Part shown: positions 1-11,101 of the stretch, one piece after another | Position numbering within the stretch: position 1 is the first letter of the stretch | Layout of the letters: each line of letters begins with the position of its first letter | NCBI GenBank assembly: GCA_002964805.2 | Contig: PUDQ02000113.1 | Span: 434,001 to 498,000, forward strand | Direction of reading: 5' to 3' | DNA from: Trametes villosa | Taxonomy: Eukaryota; Basidiomycota; Agaricomycetes; Polyporales; Polyporaceae | Length of the DNA stretch: 64,000 nt | Translations under genes and position numbers: made by a program | Notes under the pieces: generated by a model | What the model saw: only the letters and a program-made list of their open reading frames with translations | What the model was told of the DNA's origin: nothing | The model's database searches: none

Positions 1-1
1 T

Positions 2-2344
2 ATGTCGCAAGCGCAGCGGGATCCTTCCCCACTGTATGAAGCGCTACGGCGGAGGTCCGTGCTGATTCCGTCGTGGATGGTCTTCCTGGTTGTGAAGGAG
101 CTGGCGAGGTTGGGCTCCTTCGACCTCGCCCACAAGCTGCTAACGCCCTTCGCTCGGGCGGATTCTATTGCGCGAGGAGGGAAGGGTTCTCCTCCAGGCT
201 ACCATTCTACTGCGCTCTTCGTGTCTGCCCGGCAAGGAGATACCGCGGCGGCGGACCGCCATTGGAGCTCCCTAACCCGATCCCAGAGTCCAGGGTCGGA
301 TGACAAGGCCACCTACATGCACGCGTACGCCGTCGCAAGCCAGCCCGACCGCGTCGTGCAGCTCTTCCACGAGCTCTTCCCGGCGGAGTCTCACACCGGA
401 CCAAAACATCTTCGTCCTAATACCGTACACTATACTGCCGTCATCTTCGCCTTCTCGCAGGTCGGCGACCTCGATGGCGTTAATGCCTGGCTGGGGGAGC
501 TCTCCCGGGCGGGCTTCTCCCCAGACCTCCACGTCTACAGCATAATCCTGCAGAGCTTCGCATCTCGTGGGGACGTAGAGTCTATGTCCTCCCTTCTAGA
601 CCAGCTGCGCAACACCGGCGTCGCGCTCACTGCCGTCATCTACACCACTCTTATCACCACTCTCGCCGCTAGACAAGACCCCGTCGCAGCAGAGCGCATC
701 TACAAGCGCGCTATCGAGGAGGGCGTCGTGCCCGATCGCAAGATGGTCACCTCCGTCATGAACGCCCACGTCGAAGCGGGTTCGTGGGTCGGCGTCATCC
801 GCGTCTTCGACTACCTTAACACCGCAGGCCGCCCTGGCGCGTCGGTCACTATCGAGGTGCTCAATACCCTCATTAAGGCCTACGTTCTCATCGGCGCTCC
901 CTTCCGCATCGTCGCCAACGTCTTCCGCCAGCTCAGCACCGCAAACGTTCGCCCGGATGGACGAACGTTCGCCCTCCTGATCCAGTCCGCTTGCGACTCT
1001 GGCTTCATGGACATCGCGGAGGACCTCTACGCGGAGATGGAGCGGTTGGCCCGTGAGGAGGGTCAGACTGCCTTGCGGGCCAACATCTACGTCCTGACCA
1101 TCCTGCTACGCGGCTACCTACTCACCGGTCGGCGGGTGAAGGCGAAGGAGATCCTCGACCGTATCAAGCAAGCCGGCGTGCAGCCTTCCGCGATCACCTA
1201 CGCCTCCATCCTGAAAGCGTACGGCCAGCAAAGCATCGAGGCGGGCGCGAGCGTTGCGGAAGACTTCCTGGGGTCGCTCATGAGCAAAGGCGACGACCGG
1301 CCTTGGCTAGAGCTGGAGCGCGGACGGCGGCTAGCCCTCGAGACTGTCTATCGCCCCCTCTTGAACACGTACTCCCAGAAGGAGAGGGCTTTCGACGTCG
1401 AGCGGATTCATAGGGAGATGACGGAGGCGGGCGGGGAGCCAACTCTCGGCTCGCTGACGGCGCTACTCGACGTCCATCGGCGCACAGGCAACATCGAGGC
1501 CGTCGAGGCCGTCTGGCCGCAGATCCACCGCCTCGGGCTCGAGTACGGGCGGCAGAACTCCCTGCTCAGCCTCGAGGATGCCGCCAAGCCCAGCCTCGCC
1601 GGGCACGGCGTCGTGATGTGCATCCCCGTCTCGATGTACATCGACGCGCTCTCCGCAGCGGGCGAGCACGCCACGGTCGCACGCGTCTGGAAGCAGCTCA
1701 AGGACGAAGGGCTGCGCTTCGACTCGCACAACTGGAACCACCTCGTCACCGCGCTCGTGCGCGCGGGCGAGCCGCACCGCGCGTTCGACATCGTCGAGAA
1801 CGTCATCCTCAAGCACCAGGAGCAGGTCCGGCGCCAGCTCGGCCGCGCGCGCGACGTGCACCCGCGCTCGCCGCTCACGCTCGACCTGCCCCCCGCGGAG
1901 GAGGGCGAGCTCGCGCTGCCGCGCGCGGAGGGCCCGCTGCACAACGCGACACGGCGTGCGGTCGCGGTCGAGCGCGCGACGAAGCGCACGGCGAACATGT
2001 TCGACGAGGACGGCAAGGAGTCGTCCGACTTCGCGCACCCGCTGCACATGCTCCAGCAGCTCTCGCCGCTGTGGAACACCTGGCGGCCGCACGGCGCGAC
2101 GCTGACGCTGCTCGGCCGCGTCCTCGAGCACCTGCGGCTGGGGAAGCTCGTGCAGCCAGTGCAGCCGGGCATGGACACGCACTACGCGCAAGCGGCGCTG
2201 GACGAGGAGGAGATCCGGACGCGGGCGGAGGCGGCGGGCGAGGTGCTGGGCGGGATCTACGACGCGTTCCCTCGGACGGTACAGCTAATACGCGAGTACG
2301 AGCTCATGAAGCGGACGGCGCAACGGGGAGATGATAGCGCCTGA
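2..2344 (+). CDS. Pentatricopeptide-repeat (PPR) protein, 5' end at window edge
   Basis: An uninterrupted frame of 780 codons ends at TGA 2342-2344. It has degenerate helical repeats of about 35 residues with PPR signatures such as TYASILKAYG, VIYTTLITTLA and DLHVYSIILQSFASRG, through roughly residues 130-620. PPR proteins bind organellar RNA; fungal members act in mitochondrial RNA stability, processing or translation. The first ATG lies at base 2, so the true start, and any mitochondrial presequence, may lie outside the window. The C-terminal third becomes Arg/Ala-rich and less repeat-like. The family call is firm; the RNA target cannot be read from the sequence. Confidence 0.85.
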   Translation: MSQAQRDPSPLYEALRRRSVLIPSWMVFLVVKELARLGSFDLAHKLLTPFARADSIARGGKGSPPGYHSTALFVSARQGDTAAADRHWSSLTRSQSPGSDDKATYMHAYAVASQPDRVVQLFHELFPAESHTGPKHLRPNTVHYTAVIFAFSQVGDLDGVNAWLGELSRAGFSPDLHVYSIILQSFASRGDVESMSSLLDQLRNTGVALTAVIYTTLITTLAARQDPVAAERIYKRAIEEGVVPDRKMVTSVMNAHVEAGSWVGVIRVFDYLNTAGRPGASVTIEVLNTLIKAYVLIGAPFRIVANVFRQLSTANVRPDGRTFALLIQSACDSGFMDIAEDLYAEMERLAREEGQTALRANIYVLTILLRGYLLTGRRVKAKEILDRIKQAGVQPSAITYASILKAYGQQSIEAGASVAEDFLGSLMSKGDDRPWLELERGRRLALETVYRPLLNTYSQKERAFDVERIHREMTEAGGEPTLGSLTALLDVHRRTGNIEAVEAVWPQIHRLGLEYGRQNSLLSLEDAAKPSLAGHGVVMCIPVSMYIDALSAAGEHATVARVWKQLKDEGLRFDSHNWNHLVTALVRAGEPHRAFDIVENVILKHQEQVRRQLGRARDVHPRSPLTLDLPPAEEGELALPRAEGPLHNATRRAVAVERATKRTANMFDEDGKESSDFAHPLHMLQQLSPLWNTWRPHGATLTLLGRVLEHLRLGKLVQPVQPGMDTHYAQAALDEEEIRTRAEAAGEVLGGIYDAFPRTVQLIREYELMKRTAQRGDDSA

Positions 2345-2549
2345 TGACATAGCCAGATTACATTGTGCGCGAGAGGGAGAACTAATAACTGAAGCGACAA
2401 CAACAAGAACAACGACAGACAGAGGCAGGCATACAGGCCCGCCGCCGGGGACGCGCCCGGCGGCGCAGGGCCACAGATTCGCTCTAAATTTACATTCGGA
2501 GAAGGCTGCAGTAGGGTTCGTGTGTGTGACGCGCGCTCGCCCGCAGCGT

Positions 2550-4701
2550 TCAGGCCTCGTCGGACTCGTCTCCAGAGCCGTCCGAGCCGTCGCGCCGCCG
2601 CTTGCGTCCCTGCTTGTTCGAGCCGTTGCGGTTCCGCTGCGGGCGCACCAAACTCAGTCAGCTTCGGCCGCGCAGCAATGCGGTCTGACATGACGCACCA
2701 GCGGGAGCTTCTGTCCCTGGTTGCCCAAGGCAATGGACAGCGCGGTCGTATCTGTATGGTGTGATGGCGGTGAGCACAGCCCGATCCGCCGAGCGAGGAC
2801 GCGCGCGCCATCGGCGTCGGCGTCGGGGGCGCTAGACTTACCTGGCACGCCCGGGAAGCGCTTTGCAGAGAACACGACGAAAGGTTCCGTGAAAGTTTGT
2901 GCGAGGACAGGTGACATGTCCGTATGGACGCCATTGGCGCGTGGCTCGGGTGCCGGCGGACTAGGGGCGCAGGGGTCAGCGAGCGCGCTCCGTGCGGGGC
3001 CCATTGAGTTGTGGGGGGCTGGGACACTCACGCGCCGACGTTCATCAACCGAAGCCTAAGCCGGAAGGTGCCTGCGCATCAAGAATATCGGCGTTGAACA
3101 GAGTTTGCGATAACGCGCCGCTAGTGCGCATACGGAGCTCGAGGAATGAAGGCGCACCTTCGGTCCTGATTGACAGGTCCTGGAAGAGGAAGAACACCCC
3201 GGGCTTGCGGTGTTCGTCCAGAAGGCGGCAGGCGTTCGCGGCGAGCGGTCCGACCAGGGTCCGGGTGTATGTGTGGCGGGGCAGAGGGGGGATGGTCGAG
3301 GGCGGTGTCGGCTCTTGGTAGGACGAGCCCTGGTGGTACTGTGATTGAGTTTGCTGCTGATGCTGCTGCTGCGCGTATGACGCAGACGCGTACATCGACG
3401 AGTCAAGCGGCTGCGACGGGCTCGTCTGCACGGGCGTATACGGCTCCTGAGAATAGCGTGCCTGCTGGGGGTAGGCCTCCGAGGTCCCGCCGGGAGCGAC
3501 GCTGCCGTAAGCACCCTCGCGCGGATCGGCGGTAGCGTTAGTGGGAGCGGGCGGCATGGGGTGCCCCTCGACGCTCGGGTAAGCGGCCGCCTCCTGCTGG
3601 GGCCAGGGCCGGTAGTCGACATTGGTCTGGCCGTCCCGCACCGGGGTTTGGATCTGCCAGTCCTGTGAAGGGTTTGCAGCCGCCTGTGCGGGCGCGCCGT
3701 ACTCGGCCGCTGGAGCAGCCTCAGGGTTCGATGGGGGCGTATTACGATTGACGGCGGGCAGTGCAGGCGTCCCGTACGCCTGAGCTCGATCGACAGTTGT
3801 GCCCGAAGCAGAATAGCCCCACGAGGGTGCGTTGGAGTCGGCCTGCTGTGCATACGGGTGCACTGGCTGGAACGAGTTTGGCTCGGCCACAGGCGCCGGC
3901 TGGGCAGGGAAAGGATAGCCCTGGGCGGGATAGTTGGCGTTTGATGGCTGCATATAAGGTGTCATTCCCGAGGACGATTGCTGAAGAGCGTTCCGCTCAA
4001 CGCGACACGGCGACGCGAGGGTGACAGGGACGTACCTGGGAATACTGGGTCGCGCTTGGCGTCGGCACAGAGGGCGCTGGGCTCTGCCGGGTTGAGCGCT
4101 GGTTGGAGGTATTGGTCGTGACCGTGCCTCGACGCTTGTTCTTAGGGGTATTGGCGGGCACATAACGATCCGCAGAGGTCGGGTGGAGCACCAGGTTCAT
4201 CTCATGTTTGCCATCGGCAGACCACAAATCGACGGTGACCAGGAAGAAGGAGCAGTCAACCTCGCTGTCGAGACAGCAGCGTGAGAACGGGGGATGAAGG
4301 GGGCAAGACTGTGGGGGTACGCACTCAACATCGACAAGAGTACCGTCCTCTCTTCTGACTATCATCTTGGCGACGGCAGCGGGTGCCAGAGGACGCCGAT
4401 CCTTTGGAATCGAACCGTTAACGGGCGCGCCTCGGATATTGGGAAGGCGCTAGTACCTTGTCACCGAACCCGCACATCCGCGCCCTAATGGGATGCTGTA
4501 CAACTTCGAGGGAGTAATGTCTGCACCGAGACAGCGTAGCGGGTATTGATGGTTATCAGACATGGCCAAGAAGCGGAAGGAATAGAGCACTGACTTGCGA
4601 CCGGACCACTGGCCCCAGCTTTCCGGGCTATCGCTGGCGGAGTTCTGCCGCGCAGGAGCCGAGGAGGAACTGCTCACGCGCGCGTTTGTCTTCTGAATCA
4701 T
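2550..4701 (-). CDS. velB: Velvet-domain regulator, VelB type, with a disordered insertion inside the domain
   Basis: Spliced minus-strand gene. The start is ATG at 4701 (MIQKTNARV). Exon 2 carries the velvet opening HYSLEVVQHPIRARMCGFGDK, followed by exons with DRRPLAPAAVAKMIVRR and VDCSFFLVTVDLWS...NLVLHP. A long Pro/Gln/Ser/Tyr-rich stretch of about 250 residues then separates these from the second half, RTLVGPLAANACRLLDE...GVFFLFQDLSIRTEG. Small exons finish the domain (TFRLRLRLMNVGA; VHTDMSPVLAQTFTEPF; TTALSIALGNQGQKLPL). The C-terminus is a basic NLS-like stretch, RNRNGS..QGRKRRRDG. A velvet domain split by a disordered insertion is typical of VelB, which pairs with VosA or VeA and binds DNA to control development and secondary metabolism. 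At least six introns are inferred; exon ends are approximate. Confidence 0.88.
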
Positions 4702-5742
4702 CGTACACGTCGGCGAGAGAGCAATGAAAGGAGTCGGGCAGACGAGACGAGGAGTTGGTGGTGCAAGACGAAGACGGGTCGTAAAGTAGGAGACGCTTGG
4801 GAATGGGCGAGGGAATGCTTCTCACGGCTTTGGGCGAGAACGAGAGAGCGGGCGGCGGAGGGGGAAGTCGGGCCAGATGAGCAGGTGGGAGACGTTGCCG
4901 TCGCGCTGGAAAGGACGAACCCGGGAGAGTGGGTGCTCGCCGGTGGGCTGGTTTGCGATGGCAGTCGCGGGTTCCACGCGATGTCCGCTCTCAATTCGAG
5001 GAGTGTTCGGAGCAGGAGACTTTTGAATGCAGACAGAGCCCGCTGGCGGAGATGAAGTGGGAGAGCAGCGAACGCGCGATGGGGGGAGGAGGCAAGGACG
5101 CTCTGCGCTGCCCGGCGGGGCTCCGGAGTGGGCGCACTCGCCAAGCGCGGTGGGAATTTCCAGTGCCTGTCACGTTCCCCGGTCCCGACGCGCTCCGTCA
5201 CGCAATATTCCGCCCAAGACACACGCGCACCCTCGCGGCCTGCACGGCCCATCTGGATGCCATCCGTGAGGCCTCGCAGGCCGGTGAATTTCTGAGGAGG
5301 TCTGCGAGCTGGGCTGCGTTGCGCCGGCAACCGTCTCACACTTCAGATTCCGGTGAACCGACCGTCTGGTACTCGTCCCGCCGTGGTCCCGACCGTCTGG
5401 GCCTGACGATGTCGTCAGATAGCCTGAGCACCGTGTTTATATAGCTCGTCTCTATCAAACTATGCCAGAGGCTGTCGCAGTGCACGCTGCGCAGACGTTC
5501 CACAGGCAGTCTCTGCCACTCTCGAGCCGTTCTGCAGCGCGCGCGCTGTTCCTAGTCCCGCAAAAACGTGACAAGCACGCGGCTCGAAAGCGTCACGCGT
5601 TGTGTAGTTCGGGATTCCCACGCCGCACGTCTCGCGTGTCCGAGGATGATGATCACAGCGGCCGTGCTCCTCCTCTTGCGCGTCGCGCTCTGACACCGCC
5701 GCCAGAACCTCTTCTCTCTCTCCCACCACCTCGGTCGATACA
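4702..5742. promoter_or_regulatory. Divergent intergenic region between velB and the ArfGAP gene
   Basis: About 1 kb, GC-rich, between two divergent starts. It should hold both promoters and 5' leaders. A TATA-like TTTATATAG lies near 5437. Open frames here (for example 4929-5444) show no recognisable domain and look like chance frames. I see no RNA gene or repeat. Confidence 0.4.
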
Positions 5743-7253
5743 ATGGACCAGACCGTCGCCCGGAAAACGCTCCAAGAGCTTATCAAGCGCGAGGATCTCG
5801 ATAACAAACGATGCGTCGACTGCCTCAACCCAAACCCCCAATGGGCCTCCCTGAGGTGAATGCCTGCCGTCCATCCAGCCGTGACCTCCGCCATCAACTG
5901 CGGAGAACAGTTTTGCAGTATTCTTGTGCCTTCAATGCGCAGGCGTGCACCGAGGCTTTGGGGTCCACATTAGGTACGTGTTTAGACCTGGCATGCATCA
6001 TGGGCAGCGTCCTGATGCGCCGGTTCGCCAGTTTTGTGCGATCGGTGTCAATGGATACGTGGCAAGAAGAACAGATCAAGAGGATGCAGGTTAGCTCTCC
6101 CGGCTTCTTACTCGCTTCACTCGCACGAACACCGGGTGCTCCGTGCAGTTAGGCGGAAATGCGCTATTCAAGGAATTCATGAAGACGTACGACCCCCAAA
6201 CGGGCGGCTACAAGGAGGGCGCTAGCTCGTACGACACATACCACAGCTGGGCCGCGACTCAATACCGGGAAAAGGTGTGCGAGCTGCTGCGCGCCAGTAC
6301 CTGTCACTGACATGCGCGGACACTGACAGCTCGACGCCGCATTGGCCGGAAAGCCGTGGTCGCCATCCGCACCGCCGGAACGCGTGGGCTCTCCCGACTC
6401 GATGAGCGTGCCCGGCCGCCCCTCATCCGCGCAAGGACTGCGCAAGTCCAGGGCATCTGCCCGTTCGAACACAGGACGATCCCTCCGCAGCGACTCGGCG
6501 TCCCCCGCCTCGTTCAGCAACACGAACTCGCCTGCGCCAAGCCCGAACCCCAACATGACCGGCTCGTTTGACCAGAAGGCAGCAAACGAGTCGTTCTTCG
6601 CCAGCCTTGGGCAGACGAACGCGTCCCGACCCGCCGACCTTCCCCCTTCTCAGGGAGGCCGGTACCAGGGATTCGGAAGCACACCCACTCCTCCCCCGGG
6701 ATCTCAGCACCCGTCGTTCGCACTGTCTTCCGCTGCTGCGCCGTCCTTGCGCGACCTCCAGGAGAACCCCACGGCGGCGCTTAGCAAGGGCTGGTCCCTC
6801 CTCTCCGCAGCCGTGGCGGGGGCGTCCCGCGTGGTGACGGAGAATGTCATTCAGCCTGGAGTCGAGAAGGTCAAAGACCCCAACTTCCAGGCGGGTGTGA
6901 GAGGATATGTCACAGAAGCTAGCAAACGCGCCGGGGAGGTTGGTCGGTCCGCAAACATGTGGGGAAAGGTGACATTCGGAGTGGACGTCGCCGAGTCTGT
7001 CGGTGGCGTGGTTGGCACGGTGAAGGACCGCGTCGGCGGAGGACCGGAAAGGCAGGGGTATGGCGCAGTCGGAACGTACCACGAAGAGGAGTCCTCCGCA
7101 CTCTATCACGACGACGAGGATTTCTTCGACCAGTTCAACTCCGGCGCCTCTCAGCAAGGAGGCCCTTCGACGACGAATGCCCAGGCTTCGACGACGGTAC
7201 ATCGTGCGCCTGCGAAGAAGGCCGAGGACTGGGACGAGTGGAAGGACTTCTAG
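5743..7253 (+). CDS. GCS1: Gcs1/ArfGAP1-type Arf GTPase-activating protein
   Basis: ATG 5743 begins MDQTVARKTLQELIKRED. Splicing gives the ArfGAP zinc finger C-x2-C-x16-C-x2-C (CVDC ... CLQC), then AGVHRGFGVHIS with the catalytic arginine finger, SFVRSVSMDTWQEEQIKRMQ and GGNALFKEFM. A long single exon follows with Ser/Pro-rich linker and amphipathic segments. It ends near-C-terminally in DDEDFFDQF and finally EDWDEWKDF-stop (7251-7253). The protein stimulates GTP hydrolysis by Arf1 at Golgi and COPI membranes. The acidic Trp-containing tail resembles the delta-COP-binding motif of ArfGAP1 (inference). Four or five short introns lie in the first 600 bp. Confidence 0.9.
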
Positions 7254-7611
7254 GCTCGGCCGCGATTGGAGGGATAGATATCGGGTATTCATGCTATTTA
7301 TTCTCTTCTGAGGCCGGAAAGGCGTCTTTTATTAGCCTGTACTTCATGGGAGCACGCGAACTGTTGTGGCGGAAATATATCCTGGTCATGCGGATGGGTT
7401 CCTTTGATTCTGTCGAGGCTCTGCGCGAAGCCAGCGGAAGACTGCCAGCAGGCAGTGCGTTGTAGGATGGCGAGGAGAGGATGGCGCCCAGCGAGGTGCG
7501 CGATGTGTACGACGAGTGCGTTCGGCAGAGGGTGTACCGTAATACGCGGCACTGCCACCGACCTATGCTCTTCCACCTACCACGGCGTCAGGCAGCGCCC
7601 TCCCCGCCAAG

Positions 7612-7618
7612 TATATAG
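7612..7618 (+). promoter_or_regulatory. TATA-like box of the F-box gene
   Basis: TATATAG lies about 44 bp before the ATG at 7662, followed by a pyrimidine-rich leader. It is assigned by position only. Confidence 0.4.
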
Positions 7619-7661
7619 TCTTTCTTCGCTGGGAACTGCTCTCTGTTCCACGCCCACCGCA

Positions 7662-9158
7662 ATGGCGACCCCCCTCGAGTCTCTGCCCGTCGAGCTCGTC
7701 GCCGATATCCTCGGCGAACTCGACATCGCCTCGCTCATAACCGTCTCGTGCCTCTCACGCCGGCTGCGCGCGGTCGCGTCCGAGCCCTCGCTCAACCCCT
7801 GGCGCCGGCCGATCCTGCGCAACCTGCTCGACGAGAACGAGGCGTACGAGCCCGCGCTGAAGCACCTCGCCGTGCGCCAGACGGTGCCGCGCCAGAACTG
7901 GGTCGAGATCCTCGCGCTGGGGAAGGCCGAGTACCTCCTGTTCGGGATGACGCTCCCGAACCTCAAGGAGGCGGAGTGGGAGGAGTGCTTCCGGCGGCGG
8001 TTCCTGCCGGGGTGGACGAAGTGGAAGAAGGATGGCACCTGGAAGGAGGCATTCTTGAAGTGCGCACTTCTCCCCTGGTCGCGACTGCACGGGTATAGAC
8101 CGGGCGCTGTTGTTAGGATCCTGCATCGGCTCTGGCATAGGAGCCACTCCTCTTGCACGGCCGACGAAGCATGGACACAGTACGTAGCGTGTTCCGCGAG
8201 GCGGGTTGGGTGCTTACGCGTAGTTGAAGCTATATCGTGCTCAACCGAAACGGCTCCGCGAACCTGCTGAATGGGTCCTCGCGCAACTACAACCCCTTGA
8301 CCATGTTCCATGAAATCAAGTAACTACCTCACTCTTCTTATCAGGGCACGCGCTAAATGCTGTGAAGGCTGCAAAACAACCTCGCGCATCTCATGACACA
8401 TGCACGCGTTCGTACTGCCAGGATCAGAATCTCTATTACGTTCACAGAGCTTACGTACACGCACATCCACAGCTCGTGGTCGAGTTCAAGGACGTACGAA
8501 TCATCGCACTGGGGGTCCTCACGAAGCCTCGCTCGACCTTCTCCGTCAACCATAACGCCCGACTTTTCCTTCACCCTCCGGGGATAATGAAGGGAGAAGA
8601 GGAAGACACCCAAGCTTCCGAGAGCTCATCAGAGGGAAGCGAAGAATCATTCCAGCCCAGTCTGGAACAACCTGCACCTCTCAGGAACACTTACGGTATG
8701 CGCCTTTCGCTTGTTTGACACGCCCGTATACACACTCATCCACACATCACCATAGGGAACCCCAAGGACCTGTATCGTCAACTCACCCACCCGCTTCCGT
8801 CGAAGTCGCACGCCAGGTACCCGTTCTACACCCCGGGTGGCGAAGACAAACGCTGGCTTGGGACTGACGAGCTGGAGGAAGGAGGCCGTCAGTGGGTTGG
8901 GCCGATGCTGTAAGTCTCCGTAGCTGCGTTTGCCTATCCCTTGGCTCACTATGCGCATCACTCCATAGGATCACCGCGCAGCTTATCGGTCCCCAGACCA
9001 AGGAACATATCGTCGACGTCCCGCCCTTGCAGGATCTCGACCTCATGGTTGGCTCCGGGAGGAGCCAGTATGCTTCGTTGGCTTGGGCCGACCTCACAGC
9101 CATCGCGCCATGGCTCGAGCTCACGAACGCAATCACTGGCCCCGGCCTCGGACACTAA
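7662..9158 (+). CDS. F-box protein of unknown target
   Basis: ATG 7662. Residues 5-45 form an F-box: LESLPVELVADILGELD then LITVSCLSRRLRAVA. It should bind Skp1 in an SCF ubiquitin ligase. A 57-nt in-frame intron (8060-8116) joins FLK to ILHRLWHRS. Further exons give EAWTHYIVLNRNGSANLLNG, NYNPLTMFHEIK, VHAHPQLVVEFKDVRIIALGV, an acidic Ser/Glu-rich linker (EEEDTQASESSSEGSEES), NPKDLYRQLTHPLP and the last exon ITAQLIGPQTKEHIVDVPP...LGH-stop at 9158. No WD40, LRR or Kelch repeats are visible, so the substrate-binding part is not a standard one. The F-box call is firm and the intron set is likely but not proven. Confidence 0.8.
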
Positions 9159-11101
9159 CGCTACGTCAACTCGCCTCGAACATTCCCAAGCTGCTCCGCG
9201 GAAGGTGTACCATATCTCGCTCGTGGTGTGCCCCGGACTCTGTATCGTCTATCTGGTGTAGACCCTGTACCTATATTGATTGCATCCGTTGTGTAGCCGG
9301 TATGTTTTGACCACCCTGTATGCTTCAGTGTACGTCTTTCAAAGGACTTATCTTCCCAGGAACTCCGCAGCTCTACCTCGAGCTCCTCGGGCACACCGGG
9401 CATCCCGCCCCAGCGCCCGAAATCGCCGCGCCCTGTCGCACGTTTATTTCGAACCCTGGACTCTGAGCGCGATATACCTATCTCGTCGCATCGTCGAGGA
9501 CGTCGCTCCATGTTCCCGGATCGGAAATGCGCCGCCCACGCCTGTGGGACGTCTCCCACAGTGGGGGTCGCCTTCCCGGAAGACTCGTCCTATCGGAGCA
9601 CCGACAGGACCTTGTTTGAGCGGTGGGGCTCAGCCCCCGCCGGCTCGCAAAAGGAAGTGTCCTGTCGATCATGCGCGCCACGCCGGGATCTCAACGCGCA
9701 CGGGGCGTTCCCGAGGCCCGCTCTTTCAGCCCGCCCATGCATTCGGCCGTACCCGCGTTCCCAGGTCGCATGGCGCTGGACGCGCAAACAACCCGGCCAG
9801 AACCACTGCGTGAGAGCAGCGTCGGTCCGCGGTAGGATGGTCGACCGCCGATGTACGCTCGCCCCTGCCACCGCGCGCCGACCGAGGGTTTGGGACGACG
9901 CGCGGCCAGCGAGAGGCTGCACGAGGGGGCATCGGCGCGTGTATAGGAGGAACTCTCTCATTCCTTCTACCTTCTATCCTCTTCTGCGAGTTGCCTCTCA
10001 CATCTCCCGCTGCGCTGCCACGATGATCGCGAGTATAGCATTGTAGCATCGGTCTCGTCCATGACAGAGAGCATGGAGGGTGCGATTGCGAGCTCTGGGC
10101 GCTGTTGCTACCCTCCGGTGCGCAGACAATGGATGTGGCGTTGTGGATCTCGCGACTTGCGGCGGTGGGTGCCAGTGCATTCCAGGGCCTTGGTGTCTTA
10201 GTCTTGTCGACCTCGAAGGCTGGAGACTCACTCATCGGCGACCTCGATGCTGTATGGTGCGTTTAATTGCTTCGTACTCTCCGAAGGATCTTTCCCGCTC
10301 AGATTGAGCCGCTAAAACTCGCGAAGGTTGCTGAGTAAGGGGTGCTCCCCCTAGTTTCCCCGGGCGCTTAGCCGCGGTGCGGCTCAGAACCTGATAACTC
10401 GTGTAGCACCTTTGAAGGAACGTCCCTCCCGCGATATCCAAGGCGCATACGGGCTCTTATTGTTGTTATCCCGCACAAGATGTTCTGATCTGCTTGAGTA
10501 TGCAGTCATAGGGGAAGCATCAACGAGTGGCACGATGCTACCAGCTCGCTGGTATTGTCGTTCTGATCTCGATCACTCCGACAAATGCGGTAAGGTAAGT
10601 CGTCGGACCTCTTCCACGCCGCACCCTCCCGCAATTATCTGACCGCCTTTTAATTGTCTTGCGCAGGCCCGCCGCCTCGCCAGTCGCGCGTTCGGGCGAC
10701 GACTTTGCTCCAGCGGCAGCACGGCACCCGTCCCGGAGATCCCTCCCGCGTCTTTCGTCCGATCGCTGCGTCTTGTCTGCGGGGATGTTCCACTCGCCGC
10801 AGGCTCGCCTTGCGTTCCGCCATAGGCCGTATAAAGGTAGGAGCGGGGCCGCGCTGGTGCGCATTTTCCCCTTCCCCGCCCCCGATATCTGGCTACGAAC
10901 ACGACGCGGCGGGCCACACCCTGTGCCACCCAGCGACGCCTTCCCCTTTCGCTCTCTATTTAATCCTAATACGCCGTGCAGGGCGCGGCCGTCTCTGTTT
11001 CTTGGGATCGAACTCGGACTACGACACTCTCCGCCTGGTGCTCGCGACGCTTCGCACGACCGCTCCGACCGCTTACGCTTGATACTTGACGATACGACGA
11101 C
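9159..11101. other. Gene-poor interval, no recognised gene
   Basis: About 1.9 kb between the F-box gene and the zinc-finger gene. Overlapping frames (9280-9813, 9510-10046, 10538-11203 minus) are Arg/Pro/Ser-rich in several frames at once, as expected of chance frames in GC-rich DNA, and no domain is recognised. The final 450 bp are C/T-rich and probably form the promoter and leader of the downstream gene. A diverged or non-coding gene at 9.3-10.0 kb cannot be excluded. Confidence 0.4.

Noticed and set aside
1408..2191. Long minus-strand ORFs (more than 240 codons) opposite the PPR gene
   Set aside because: These are antisense shadows of a strongly GC3-biased coding frame; the PPR frame carries all the recognisable repeats.
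4405..4420. Minus-strand GGTTCGATTCC, a perfect tRNA B-box-like 11-mer
   Set aside because: The flanking bases do not pair to form a T-stem or an acceptor stem and no A box is placed correctly; it lies inside a velB intron.
9280..10046. Two overlapping plus-strand ORFs of about 177 codons as a possible gene
   Set aside because: Composition is Arg/Pro/Ser/Cys-rich in several frames at once, no domain is recognisable and no credible splice partners are seen; best explained as chance frames in GC-rich DNA.
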